From MTP4 sp052056915 (GTDB taxonomy: Archaea > Halobacteriota > Methanosarcinia > Methanosarcinales > Methanosarcinaceae), in contig NZ_CP195119.1 in assembly GCF_052056915.1 (NCBI RefSeq), forward strand, positions 2,046,001-2,110,000: DNA of 64,000 nucleotides. Direction: 5' to 3'. Of the stretch, positions 44,056-52,317 are shown in pieces. The first letter of the stretch is position 1. Every line of letters starts with the position of its first letter. The translations under genes were made by a program, and so were the position numbers. Under the pieces are notes generated by a model. The model saw only the letters and a program-made list of their open reading frames with translations, was not told where the DNA came from and searched no databases.

Positions 44056-44441
44056 TCCCCCATTCGAGATTTATTGGGAATCTCAGCTACTGCCAGATTC
44101 TACAGGAAAAATGAATAGTCGCGTATCTTCCCCAAGATCCCAACCTGAATACCAGCAGGCTGCGTTTCCCCGAAGATTATAATATGTGTAATTATTTAAT
44201 TCTTCGCATATTTTAAATCCAAAACCAGTATGGGATGAGCCAATAATATAATTAGTATGTGTTCAATGAATAGCAAATAATATATATCAATGCATATTAA
44301 GTTTTGAATATTCTTTTCAACGGCAGGTAGAAGCGGCCTTTTCGGACAGGAATCGAAAGGAATAAGAAATCAGGAAGAGAAACTATAGAAACCTATCAAG
44401 ATTTCAAGGAAATTCTTTACATGTTCCTGGGAGGGAAAGAG
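44056..44441. other. AT-rich divergent spacer
   Basis: 386 bp between the TAG-containing secreted gene (leftward) and the second DUF5788 gene (rightward). Contains AT-rich promoter-like stretches such as aatatatatcaatg near 44278. No gene seen. Confidence 0.5.
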
Positions 44442-44894
44442 ATGGAAAACGCAGATATGGAATTGATCACCGAACCGGAGCGAAAGAAACTGCTCTGGAG
44501 CCTCCGCAGCGATTTTGCCTGGGTCGGGAAGAAAATCCCGGAAAGCGTTGAAATCGACGGAAAGGAGTACAGGCTGCGGGAGATGGTCCGAAAACTCGGG
44601 GAAAAGGAATTTCCGGAACCGGAAGAAACTGCCGAAATAAGGGCTCTCCTCCCTGAGCTCGAAGCCCGGGCAAAGGCAAACGAGGAGCTGCTGGAGACCG
44701 AGGAGCTTACAAAGGCTGAAGCTGAAGCACTCTATGAAGAAGCCATCGGGCTCTTGCGGACGGTGATGGAGTTAAAGGACAAGCTTGCGGGGAAAGGGGG
44801 CGAAGACTCGGCCGAGGAACTCAAGAGGATGATCACGGCCCAGAAAGTGGCTGATGAGAAGCGCTGGCAGCAATTTATCAAGAGCATAAAGTAA
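44442..44894 (+). CDS. DUF5788 protein 2
   Basis: A 150-residue soluble helical protein, start ATG 44442, 6 nt after GGGAGGG. Paralog of the gene at 41260-41712: ITEPERKKLLWSLRSDFAWVG, cut here as ITEPERKKLLWSL and DFAWVGKKIPESVEIDGK, matches it without gaps in the first 18 residues. Rich in Glu and Lys. No catalytic motif or membrane segment visible. Function unknown; the two paralogs flank pyrBI and the TAG-containing secreted gene. Confidence 0.8.
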   Translation: MENADMELITEPERKKLLWSLRSDFAWVGKKIPESVEIDGKEYRLREMVRKLGEKEFPEPEETAEIRALLPELEARAKANEELLETEELTKAEAEALYEEAIGLLRTVMELKDKLAGKGGEDSAEELKRMITAQKVADEKRWQQFIKSIK

Positions 44895-44915
44895 TGAATT
44901 TGGAATTTTATGAAT

Positions 44916-45664
44916 TCATGGGTCTTCCCACTCAGAAATTATATTCTTTGTCGTGAACATTTCTGCAAGTTCCTTCGGGTTCCTTGAATAAAACCGGAGT
45001 TTTTGCTTTGATCGGGTGATGATCTCAAGAGAGTGTGGATAAGGTGCCATGACCTCTACGTTATAGTAAAGCACCAGGAGCAGGGCTATGGGCCATAACC
45101 GCAATAAAAATAGGCTGAGCTTTGCTGGGAGAGGGGCAGATTCCTCCAGTTCCTGCAAAGTCCGGGCTCCCAGCTCTATGACCTGAAAAAGAACGGCTGT
45201 CAGGGTGAGCAGACGTATCGCCCAGCGCAGGGAACGGTTTTCATTCTTCTTTTTCGAACATTCCATTATATCCTTTTTCCATATCATCAGCGGCCTGAAA
45301 AGTGGTCTATGGAGAGCCGGTCTGGAGTTATTTCAAGGGCTGTCCTGTACCGGAGGGCCAGCAGTACAACTGCTAGATACGGCATGATAACCGCAAGAAG
45401 GCCAATAAATGATCCGTGTGGGCTGTACATTAGCAGGACAAAGGAGCATATTAACATAGGTATGAGAATTTTTGCAGGTCCCGTGTCCCTAACAAAGCTA
45501 AACGGGACTTTCAGTACCTTTTTTTCCTGGCGACCGGGGATTCTCTGAAGGCTCTGGTTAACGCTGCCATAACCTTGCAGGCGTTTTTCCGGCTTTTCTC
45601 CCCAATCACCTGCTTTCATTGGACACCAGCCCATAAGTTTTCGGAAGTATTTCACAAATGCCAT
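44916..45664 (-). pseudogene. LMGWCP membrane protein, frameshifted
   Basis: Last member of the minus-strand array. The first part (to about 45290) reads FVKYFRKLMGWCPMK and ends early at HFSGR. The rest, in another frame, gives FRPLMIWKKDIMECSKKKNE and a C-terminus like that of its intact neighbour (LRWxxRLxxLxxxxxxLxE, SAKLSLFL). The neighbour reads RPLRKPFVIEKGDIKQI at the same place, so the break is at an A-run at 45298-45301; one extra base restores the frame. Upstream gene stop (TGA 45676-45678) is 12 bp from the chosen ATG 45664. Either a pseudogene, a slippage site or a sequencing error. Confidence 0.8.
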
Positions 45665-45675
45665 TTCATACGCCT

Positions 45676-46422
45676 TCACAAATGCCTTTTAATGAAAGCT
45701 TTAAGCTCTTCCGGTTTTTCGGTATATATCCAGACTTTCAGGTTTGAGTGCATAGTTACTTTAAGGATCCGCTGATAAGGCGCTCGAAGTTCGAAGATAT
45801 AATAAAGCACAAGTAGAAACGAAACTACCAGAAATTTTCCCAGAAACAGGCTGAGTTTTGCGGAGAATGTAGCTGCTTCTTCCAGCTGTAGATCCCTGTT
45901 TATCCTTTCTACGGTACGAAGCAGGATAATTGAAATGGTAGCAAGGTAGAATAAGCGCATCGGCCAGCGCAGGGAATGGTTATCGTTCTTTGGTACCGAG
46001 ATTTGCTTGATGTCCCCTTTTTCAATCACAAAGGGCTTACGCAGAGGTCTTTTGATTATGATTTTTTCAGGCGTTACCGCGACAGTACTGGAAAAATGGG
46101 AAAGTAATGGCACTACGAGAAGTAAATACAGAATCAGCTCTGAAAGGATAAATAAAAAAGAGTTTTCATGGCTATATATCCATAGTAGAAAGGAGCTTAC
46201 TGCTGCGAAGAGAATAATTATTACAGGCTTCCATCCGGGAAAAAGGCTAACCTGCGCCTTAAAATTTCTGTTTTCCTGCAGACCTGCTGGAGAGGAACTC
46301 AATTGAAGGCTTCTATTTTCCAATTCAAAGCCTGGTAAACAGTCTTTTTGCCTCTCTTCCCGGAGGGAATCTTTCATCGGGCACCAGCCCATCAGTTTTC
46401 TGAAGTATCCCGGAAAAACCAT
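45676..46422 (-). CDS. LMGWCP membrane protein with PH-like segment
   Basis: A 248-residue protein. The N-terminus has YFRKLMGWCPMK, then a hydrophilic linker, two membrane helices, and a soluble segment (VTPEKIIIKRPLRKPFVIEKG) that recalls bacterial PH-type membrane domains. Two more helices and a cytoplasmic tail (KVWIYTEKPEELKAFIKRHL) follow. ATG 46422 is one base after the upstream TAA, with GGAGAAGG before it, so it is co-translated. The intact counterpart of the frameshifted gene downstream. Confidence 0.75.
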   Translation of the reverse strand: MVFPGYFRKLMGWCPMKDSLREERQKDCLPGFELENRSLQLSSSPAGLQENRNFKAQVSLFPGWKPVIIILFAAVSSFLLWIYSHENSFLFILSELILYLLLVVPLLSHFSSTVAVTPEKIIIKRPLRKPFVIEKGDIKQISVPKNDNHSLRWPMRLFYLATISIILLRTVERINRDLQLEEAATFSAKLSLFLGKFLVVSFLLVLYYIFELRAPYQRILKVTMHSNLKVWIYTEKPEELKAFIKRHL

Positions 46423-46423
46423 T

Positions 46424-47140
46424 TTACCTTCTCTCCGGGTGCCTTTCAATAAAGGACTTAAGCCTTGCAGCCGAGGCTTCGTCCGTTATTATGGAATAGT
46501 ATGATGTCCACTCATACCATTTTTTATTCCTGGTTTTTATGTAGAGCTGCGTATTCAGATCCTGATACCGGCCTTTTTGCTTTGCCAGCAGAAACAGAAT
46601 GAGGGGGAGAACGGATATTATAAGCAGAAAAGGTCTCCAGTCACCTTCCAGAGTCGAATAGGCAAGGACGAAGCAAATGGCGATTCCTCCAAGCATATAC
46701 AGGATCAGGGAGCTTTTCTTTGAACGCTTTTCGATTTTGATTTCCACAACGCTTTCAATCTCCTCATAAGGTATTTCAAAATCCTTCAGCCTGAAGCCCC
46801 GCAGGTACAGGCTTTTGCTACCTGTCCGGACCGCTGTGTTGAAGGCCTTGAGGGCAAGCCGGCAATATATTGCGTTGAGCAGGACGAGGCCGGCCAGAAA
46901 GAGGGAAAAGTCTTCGACCCTCAGGAGCACGTTGAAGCCTACTGTAAACAGGAGGACAAAAAGGGAGGTATTTGCGGGAAAGGTTACGTTTGAAGTCAGG
47001 GTATCCTGAGAGTTTCCCGTTTTACCGGAAACTGCGGCCTGGTTTGCAAAAAAGAATGTTTGCTCTTTTTCCGGTTCTATTTTCCTGCAAACCGGGCACC
47101 AGCCCATCAGGTTTTTAATGTATTCGGTATTCAGGTTCAT
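46424..47140 (-). CDS. LMGWCP membrane protein with C-terminal soluble domain
   Basis: A 238-residue protein. Starts MNLNTEYIKNLMGWCPVCRK at ATG 47140, which overlaps the upstream stop as ATGA and has GGGAGA before it; a start at 47257 would overlap the previous gene by 120 bp. Two helices, a soluble PH-like stretch (DFEIPYEEIESVVEIKIEKR), two more helices, and a tail ending FIERHPERR, similar in plan to the next gene. CPVC adds a second Cys to the motif. Confidence 0.75.
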   Translation of the reverse strand: MNLNTEYIKNLMGWCPVCRKIEPEKEQTFFFANQAAVSGKTGNSQDTLTSNVTFPANTSLFVLLFTVGFNVLLRVEDFSLFLAGLVLLNAIYCRLALKAFNTAVRTGSKSLYLRGFRLKDFEIPYEEIESVVEIKIEKRSKKSSLILYMLGGIAICFVLAYSTLEGDWRPFLLIISVLPLILFLLAKQKGRYQDLNTQLYIKTRNKKWYEWTSYYSIITDEASAARLKSFIERHPERR

Positions 47141-47766
47141 AGTTCTCCCTTCTTTTCCCCAAGGGCATACAGCTTTTGCTGTCCCTTTTCTCTTTTCATA
47201 TACATTTTCATATGGTTTTTTCTCTCCCAGTAAATTAGCTGGAAATAGAAGCCCCACATCGGAATCAGAGTTCCTGAAACAAAAGAATTCAGTGTCCGAT
47301 CGTTAAGAAGATGGGCCGCATGAGACGAGATGTAAGGCAGGAAGGCCATGAGCAAAATAAGACCCAAAAACAGGAATAAGATAACACAGAATAACGATTT
47401 TCTGAAGGAAGGAGAAACAACAGGCTTTTCTTTCGCGGCATTGTACTGATGCGTCTGCTTTTTCCAGCCGAGCAGATATATCGGTAATGAAAGTGAAAGG
47501 CCAAGAAGGAAAGCCTCTGTGTTTATACCTTTTTGAAATAGGCTTATATAAACAGGAGTAAAGAAAATTGGTAGCAGAAGGAGTTGGGTATCAAGCCTGG
47601 AATGCTGGCCTGGAACCGTCGGACTTCTTGCTTTTTCTCCTCCTGACAAATCGTTTGCTTCAAAATTCACAGGGCTAATCCGGGGTCCTGCTTCAGCTGC
47701 TCTGGCGTTAGGGCACCATCCCATCAGCTTTTTGACCTGATCGAAAACAACAGGTTTTGAAGGCAC
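47137..47766 (-). CDS. DUF1673 (LMGWCP) membrane protein
   Basis: A 209-residue protein. N-terminal VKKLMGWCPNARAAEAGPR, two pairs of membrane helices, and a C-terminal motif YWERKNHMKMYM shared with two other members (YWERKNHKT, YWERKNKKT). GTG 47766 follows GGAGGAAAGATAA immediately after the upstream stop. This is the classic DUF1673 form known from Methanosarcina; function unknown. The motif sits in the cytoplasm next to the first helix, so it could be a docking signal or metal/thiol site. Confidence 0.8.
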   Translation of the reverse strand: MPSKPVVFDQVKKLMGWCPNARAAEAGPRISPVNFEANDLSGGEKARSPTVPGQHSRLDTQLLLLPIFFTPVYISLFQKGINTEAFLLGLSLSLPIYLLGWKKQTHQYNAAKEKPVVSPSFRKSLFCVILFLFLGLILLMAFLPYISSHAAHLLNDRTLNSFVSGTLIPMWGFYFQLIYWERKNHMKMYMKREKGQQKLYALGEKKGEL

Positions 47767-48384
47767 TTATCTTTCCTCCCTGATGATATACGATTTTTTC
47801 CATTTTCCTAAGCTTTTGTTGAGATAGATCGTTTTGTGGTTTTTCCGCTCCCAGTAGAGTATCTGGAGATAGCATAACCACAGGGAAACAAGCCCTCCTG
47901 CAAAGAAAGACAGGGTCCCTTTCATGAGAATATTCCTTTCCTGATCTCCGGCAAAAATCCAGCAAAAAAGTGCGGCATAGAAAATTATAGTTATTATTCG
48001 AAACAGTCTTCTATACAGGTTTTTCTTGCCGGTATAGTCAAGAACCGGTCTTTGCGCGAGAGTATCGTACCTGTGCATCTGCTTCTTCCAGTAAAAGACG
48101 AGAAACGTTACGGAAATAAACAATCCGGCGAGGAAAGCCGTTGCATTTACGCCCAATTGGGCCAATACAAGGATATATACAAGTGTAAGAAAAGAATCAA
48201 TCAGGAGGATCCTGCTGCTCAGTTTCCGGGACCAGCCAGGATTTTCCGGGTCTCCGGAATCTCTGCCTCCAGCTAGGGTATTCGCACTAAAATATTCCGG
48301 AAGGATGGGATGTCGGGTTTCAGGTGTTTTTACATAGGGGCACCATCCCGTGAGCTTTTTGATGTATTCTCCTGCCCCGTTCAT
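47767..48384 (-). CDS. DUF1673 (LTGWCP) membrane protein
   Basis: A 205-residue protein. N-terminal YIKKLTGWCPYVKTPETR, with Met changed to Thr in the motif, then four helices with the YWERKNHKTIYL motif near the end. Start ATG 48384 follows GGAAGGGGG. Aligns along its whole length with the 47137-47766 protein, including the linker motif LAGGRDSGDPENPGW and SGGEKARSPTVPG at the same point. Confidence 0.8.
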   Translation of the reverse strand: MNGAGEYIKKLTGWCPYVKTPETRHPILPEYFSANTLAGGRDSGDPENPGWSRKLSSRILLIDSFLTLVYILVLAQLGVNATAFLAGLFISVTFLVFYWKKQMHRYDTLAQRPVLDYTGKKNLYRRLFRIITIIFYAALFCWIFAGDQERNILMKGTLSFFAGGLVSLWLCYLQILYWERKNHKTIYLNKSLGKWKKSYIIREER

Positions 48385-48463
48385 TTCGGTTCCCCCTTTC
48401 CTTCAGGGTATACGTCTCTGGAATATATTGTCCTGAACCCGACTTCACTTTTCGTACAAATTC

Positions 48464-49078
48464 TCATTTGGTTTCCCCTGCTTCAGCATCTACCGCGTAA
48501 AAAGATGCTTTCTCTACAATCAATGTCTTCTTATTTTTCCGCTCCCAGTAAACCACTTCAAAATACTGGATCCAGACAATTAAAATGAAACCTGAGGCAA
48601 ATGCATAGATCTCTCTAATGGTGCTGCCAGTCTTTACAGCGAAATAACTGATGATGAAGCTACCAATGAATATGAGTCCGATTATAATCAGAGAGTTAAC
48701 TAACATCCGTTTCCTGATTACCTGCAACCTTCCGAATCCTCCGGCAGCAGCTTTGTTGAGTCTGCGCCATTCAATTACCCCTGTAAATAGGCTGAACACC
48801 AAACCTGAGATTATACCTATCATAAATAGGTCCAATCTGTTTTTCCCCTCTGAAATAAAAAAGCCAATAGCCAGCAGCGTGAGAATTAGTGAGTTCAATA
48901 GAATCCTGTTGCGGTATTTGTTCCACCATCCCGGAGTGGTGCGGGTTGGTTCTCCAGCACTACCGGACACACTTACCATCAGGTCATCGAATTGCACTGC
49001 TTTTCTGGATTCCATAGCACCCGCATTTGGGCACCATCCCATCAGTTCCCTTATGTACTGTCCCATCCCCTGAATCAT
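48464..49078 (-). CDS. DUF1673 (LMGWCP) membrane protein
   Basis: A 204-residue protein. N-terminal YIRELMGWCPNAGAMESR, four membrane helices, and C-terminal YFEVVYWERKNKKTL. GGTGAG precedes ATG 49078 by 6 nt. Directly upstream lies a leftover piece of an HTH regulator gene, which places this gene in an old regulator-DUF1673 unit. Confidence 0.8.
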   Translation of the reverse strand: MIQGMGQYIRELMGWCPNAGAMESRKAVQFDDLMVSVSGSAGEPTRTTPGWWNKYRNRILLNSLILTLLAIGFFISEGKNRLDLFMIGIISGLVFSLFTGVIEWRRLNKAAAGGFGRLQVIRKRMLVNSLIIIGLIFIGSFIISYFAVKTGSTIREIYAFASGFILIVWIQYFEVVYWERKNKKTLIVEKASFYAVDAEAGETK

Positions 49079-49093
49079 ATTTTCTCACCGGAA

Positions 49094-49207
49094 TCATTCC
49101 GACTCTGTCATCCTCTTCAATTTCCCGAACAACTTATCTGCAATTTTTGTGGGGTTCTCGGAGCTCTTGAGTTTTATATGCATCTCCTCTGCAAACTCTC
49201 TTGCTGC
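49094..49207 (-). pseudogene. Leftover 3' end of an HTH regulator gene
   Basis: The minus strand reads EFAEEMHIKLKSSENPTKIA, then DKLFGKLKRMTESE and TGA. This is nearly the same as the C-terminus of the intact regulator at 49564-50019 (FAEEMHIKLKSSEDPTKLA, DELFGKLKEMTEEA). Only about 36 codons remain, with no start. It shows that the regulator-DUF1673 pair was duplicated and one regulator copy was mostly lost. The frame is still intact to the stop, so the loss is fairly recent. Confidence 0.88.
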
Positions 49208-49531
49208 TCAGGATCTAATGTAGAGGAGAATGCCAATTAAAAATAAGAGCGTCCCTACTCCTACCATAAGTGATGATACGTTCCCCTTTAAATCCAGAGC
49301 AAGTGACAACGCCGCAGCTAAAGTGCCTACACTTGTAATTAACAATCCAAGTCCTTTCATACGGCTAAGGTTGCTTCCGGTTTTTTCTCCTCCGGACCGA
49401 TCATCTTTTTCTCCTCCGGACCTATCACATGTTTCAAAATTATCAGGGTTAGTCCAGGGGTTGTTTTCAAGTGTTTTTGCATTTGGACACCACCCCATAA
49501 GTTTCCTTATACTTTTTGCAAATACATTCAT
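49208..49531 (-). CDS. Short DUF1673 (LMGWCP) membrane protein
   Basis: A 107-residue protein, about half the usual length. N-terminal SIRKLMGWCPNAKTLEN, a hydrophilic linker with a duplicated DRSGGEK, and two membrane helices, ending at YIRS. It lacks the second helix pair and the YWERKN motif. Start ATG 49531 follows AAGGGG. It may be a truncated copy, because the relic of a regulator gene begins at its stop. Confidence 0.7.
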   Translation of the reverse strand: MNVFAKSIRKLMGWCPNAKTLENNPWTNPDNFETCDRSGGEKDDRSGGEKTGSNLSRMKGLGLLITSVGTLAAALSLALDLKGNVSSLMVGVGTLLFLIGILLYIRS

Positions 49532-49563
49532 CGTTTCCCCTTCCTTATTTTATCTGCCTTAAG

Positions 49564-50019
49564 TCAGGCCTCTTCTGTCATCTCCTTCAATTTCCCGAAC
49601 AATTCGTCCGCAAGCTTTGTTGGATCCTCGGAACTCTTGAGTTTTATATGCATCTCCTCCGCAAAGTCCCAGAGCAGTTCGATGCATTCCCTGTACCGCT
49701 CGCAGGACCCGCAGTCCCCTTCATGTTCGTACCAGACCTGCATCCCGTGTTTGGCCGAGATAAAGATGATTGCATTGGCTTTGAAGGGGACTGAGTGTCC
49801 GAAGAGGACTCCCTTCTTCGGATTGGCCCTTTCCACCTCTATCCGGTTTGCCCGGGCCATCTCAAGCAGGGTTTCTTCGATGCGCTTGTCCATGCTGAGA
49901 AGGGCCCTGGAGACCGCCTGCCTGGAGACCCCGAACTGTTTGGCTATATTAATGTTCGGGAGCCCGTTTCGACGCAGGACCCAGAACTTGAACTGTTTAT
50001 CTCCTGCCGGAAGGAACAT
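49564..50019 (-). CDS. HTH regulator heading the LMGWCP array
   Basis: A 151-residue cytosolic protein. Residues about 8-40 form a helix-turn-helix (LPNINIAKQFGVSRQAVSRAL). A central sensor-like domain (VLFGHSVPFKANAIIFISAK) follows, then a Cys motif CGSCERYREC and a C-terminal helix. The cysteines could bind zinc or an Fe-S cluster or sense redox. It is first in a leftward run of eight genes separated by 0-80 bp, so it probably regulates the LMGWCP genes and itself. The start ATG 50019 fits the family; no clear ribosome binding site. Confidence 0.8.
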   Translation of the reverse strand: MFLPAGDKQFKFWVLRRNGLPNINIAKQFGVSRQAVSRALLSMDKRIEETLLEMARANRIEVERANPKKGVLFGHSVPFKANAIIFISAKHGMQVWYEHEGDCGSCERYRECIELLWDFAEEMHIKLKSSEDPTKLADELFGKLKEMTEEA

Positions 50020-50343
50020 GTGTAAACATACGGATGTTGACTACTTATATCTTGCGATCTTTTTATATTCCTTAAGTTTTTCCTGGAAAAAGTTCCGATA
50101 TCTGACATTATTTATGCCAGTTTTTTTAATTGTTACAAAAACAGTTTGATGATTTGGCCATAAAAGGTATATGTAAAAGAAATAAATTTCCATTGGTCAG
50201 GTTTAAAAAATTAAAGATATATGCTCTGAATCGAATGGCCGCACAGGCCCTTTGAATTGTCAGGAACCGTCCGGAAAACTTAGTATTGTTCCCTGATAAG
50301 AGGAAAGTTCCGGGAAAAAGGTTGTGAAATAAAGGAAGAATAC
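50020..50343. other. Divergent promoter spacer
   Basis: 324 bp between the LMGWCP array and the rightward PLD-N/ArsR genes. AT-rich, with tacttatatcttgcg near 50042 and ttttatattcc near 50060 as possible TATA boxes for the array. No gene found. Confidence 0.5.
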
Positions 50344-50601
50344 ATGGTGCTGTTTGTTGTCGTTATATTAACAATTTTTATATTCTGGATCACGATGCTG
50401 GTTGACTGCCTCCGGCGCCCTGTAGAGTACTTTCCCTCCGGAAGCGAGTTTGAAAAACTGCTCTGGTGCCTGGTGGTATTTTTCTGGCATCCTATAGGGG
50501 CATTTCTGTATTATTTCCTGATAAAAAGAAATGACCAGTACTATGCCTTTTTGAAAGAATTGATGGATATCCGGAATATTCCCGGAGCTCGCAGGGAATG
50601 A
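50344..50601 (+). CDS. PLDc_N-type small membrane protein
   Basis: An 85-residue protein with two membrane helices and the pattern (I)FWITMLVDCLRRP...WCLVVFFWHPIGAFLYYFLIKR, given here as two pieces under 20 residues each: WITMLVDCLRRP and VFFWHPIGAFLYYF. This matches the phospholipase D N-terminal membrane module, found widely as a stand-alone protein. Stop TGA overlaps a following ATG (50598) in the alternative frame of a repeat. Function unknown. Confidence 0.75.
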   Translation: MVLFVVVILTIFIFWITMLVDCLRRPVEYFPSGSEFEKLLWCLVVFFWHPIGAFLYYFLIKRNDQYYAFLKELMDIRNIPGARRE

Positions 50602-50619
50602 AAGAAAAGAGGGTCAGGT

Positions 50620-50769
50620 ATGCAAAGGTCGGGTATTCAAAGCTCAGGTATGCAAAGCTCAGGTATTCAAAGCTCAGGTATTCAAAGCTCAGGTATTCAA
50701 AGCTCAGGTATTCAAAGCTCAGGTATTCAAAGCTCAGGTATTCAAAGCTCAGGTATTCAAAGCTCAGGT
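50620..50769 (+). repeat. 10-copy, 15-bp in-frame minisatellite
   Basis: Unit attcaaagctcaggt, with the first unit atgcaaaggtcgggt and the third starting atg. It keeps the reading frame, so copy-number change would lengthen or shorten the regulator without breaking it. Confidence 0.95.
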
Positions 50770-51153
50770 ATGCAAGCTCAAGCTTCCGATGAAAAATTGC
50801 GGATTTTGTCCCTTTCGAATGATTCCAGAAAACTCATACAGGTCCTCTCCAACGAAACTTCGATAAGAATCCTGCAGGTCCTGAAATCCGAAAACATGTC
50901 AGCAAGCGAGCTTGCGGGCAGGCTTGACCTGCGGCTAAACACCCTCCAGTACAACCTCGATTCTCTGCTTGAAACCGACCTTATAAGGGTCTCGGGGGTA
51001 AAATGGAGCCGGAAAGGCCGAGAAATCAAGGTCTACGCTCCTGTCGAGAAGTTGATAATCCTTATTCCGGGGAGAAATACTGTCACCAGAACCGCTCTTT
51101 CCGGCCTGCTTCAGGAGTGTATGGAGGATGATCCGGACCTCCGTCTGGCCTGA
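50620..51153 (+). CDS. ArsR-like HTH regulator with minisatellite N-terminus
   Basis: A 177-residue protein. The first 50 residues are ten copies of a five-residue unit, mostly IQSSG, from a 15-bp DNA repeat. The winged-helix domain follows: SNETSIRILQVLKSENMSASE, cut here as SNETSIRILQVLK and MSASELAGRLDL, then NTLQYNLDSLLETDLI. The repeat is also open in another frame starting at 50598, but only the 50620 frame enters the HTH. The real start might be inside the repeat (ATG 50770, giving MQAQASDEKL). The copy number could alter the N-terminus between strains. Confidence 0.75.
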   Translation: MQRSGIQSSGMQSSGIQSSGIQSSGIQSSGIQSSGIQSSGIQSSGIQSSGMQAQASDEKLRILSLSNDSRKLIQVLSNETSIRILQVLKSENMSASELAGRLDLRLNTLQYNLDSLLETDLIRVSGVKWSRKGREIKVYAPVEKLIILIPGRNTVTRTALSGLLQECMEDDPDLRLA

Positions 51154-51215
51154 TTTTTCTGGCTGGTTTTATTTTCCGCCATAAGAAATGTAGGGTCTTT
51201 AAATAAGGTGCTGAA

Positions 51216-52283
51216 ATGAAGCTGAACAAAAGTCTGAACGCAGGAGTTCTGCTAACTCTTATGTTGTTTTTGACAGTGGTTCCCTTAGCCTGTAAAGGAG
51301 AAGCTGAAGTACCCATATATCCTCTCGGAAAATCCGATTCCTTAGAATCCGATGTAAGTGCAGAGGGATGCTGTGGATGCACAACTGAGTACGTCGAAGA
51401 GATTCTTTCCGGTGAAGAAAGTGTGATTGTCAGTGCTGAAGTCTTTGCGAGTTTCGGCTGGCCCCCCTTAACTGTAAGGGTGGACGGAAGCGGGGGTGGG
51501 CGCTTCCTGACAATCGGAGAGGCCCTGAAGTGTCCTTTTGCCGGGGAAATAATCCTTGTTGCCCCCGGGACCTATACCGAAAACCTGGTTGTGGATTCCC
51601 AGGTGACGATACGGGCCGAGTCCGGGAACCCTGAGGATACGGTCATAAGGGCAGCCGATCCCGAAGCTCCCGTTATCCATGTAACACGTAGGGTGTTGGA
51701 GATCAGGGGGTTTACTGTGGAAGGGGCAAACGGGAGTAACGATCCTGAAAAAAGTGCCGGTATCTTTCTCGACGGAGCCCGGGACTGCATGCTTGCAGAT
51801 AATGTGTTCAGGGACAACACCTGTGCTGTTTTCCTGAAAAATTCGGACGACTGCAGCCTGATAAATAATACGGTAGAGGTTAACGGCAGCTACGGCATTC
51901 GGCTTGAGAATGCCGAAAGTAACCGGCTGGAAAACAACACGATCCTGGACACTGCATACTCCGGAATCCTGCTGCAGGGGACCCAGGAAGCCGAATCGGA
52001 GGGCAGGTCTGTCCTGAACAGCTGCCGGGGCATAGGCCTGAATTTTTCGGACCGGAATCTTCTCTGTAACAACACTGTAAGCATAAACTGCAGGCACGGA
52101 ATCGAACTCTTTTTCTTAAACAATTACCTGCTTGGCGGGTTCTGGAGTTTTGATGGTTCTGATAAGAGGCAGGCCTGGATCCGGGAAAATGCTTCCGAAA
52201 ACAATACCCTGGCAGGCAATTTCATCAGAGGCAATATAAAAGGGATCAATACCGCAGACCAGGATAGGTATCGACGAGGATAG
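51216..52283 (+). CDS. Exported right-handed beta-helix (NosD/PbH1-like) protein
   Basis: A 355-residue exported protein. Signal peptide ends near residue 26 (VVPLACKG; the Cys could be a lipid site). A short Cys-rich stretch CCGCTTE follows. From about residue 90 to 345, parallel beta-helix coils recur: LADNVFRDNTCAVFLKNSDDC, given as DNVFRDNTCAVFLKNSDD, then SLINNTVEVNGSYGIRLENA and NRLENNTILDTAYSGILLQG. Such domains bind or cleave carbohydrate. The stop is TAG, and the next in-frame stop is 17 codons on. A 13-bp duplication (ataggtatcgacg) spans the TAG. Confidence 0.8.
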   Translation: MKLNKSLNAGVLLTLMLFLTVVPLACKGEAEVPIYPLGKSDSLESDVSAEGCCGCTTEYVEEILSGEESVIVSAEVFASFGWPPLTVRVDGSGGGRFLTIGEALKCPFAGEIILVAPGTYTENLVVDSQVTIRAESGNPEDTVIRAADPEAPVIHVTRRVLEIRGFTVEGANGSNDPEKSAGIFLDGARDCMLADNVFRDNTCAVFLKNSDDCSLINNTVEVNGSYGIRLENAESNRLENNTILDTAYSGILLQGTQEAESEGRSVLNSCRGIGLNFSDRNLLCNNTVSINCRHGIELFFLNNYLLGGFWSFDGSDKRQAWIRENASENNTLAGNFIRGNIKGINTADQDRYRRG

Positions 52284-52317
52284 GTATCGGATCGACACAA
52301 AAAGGAGGAAGGTCTAA

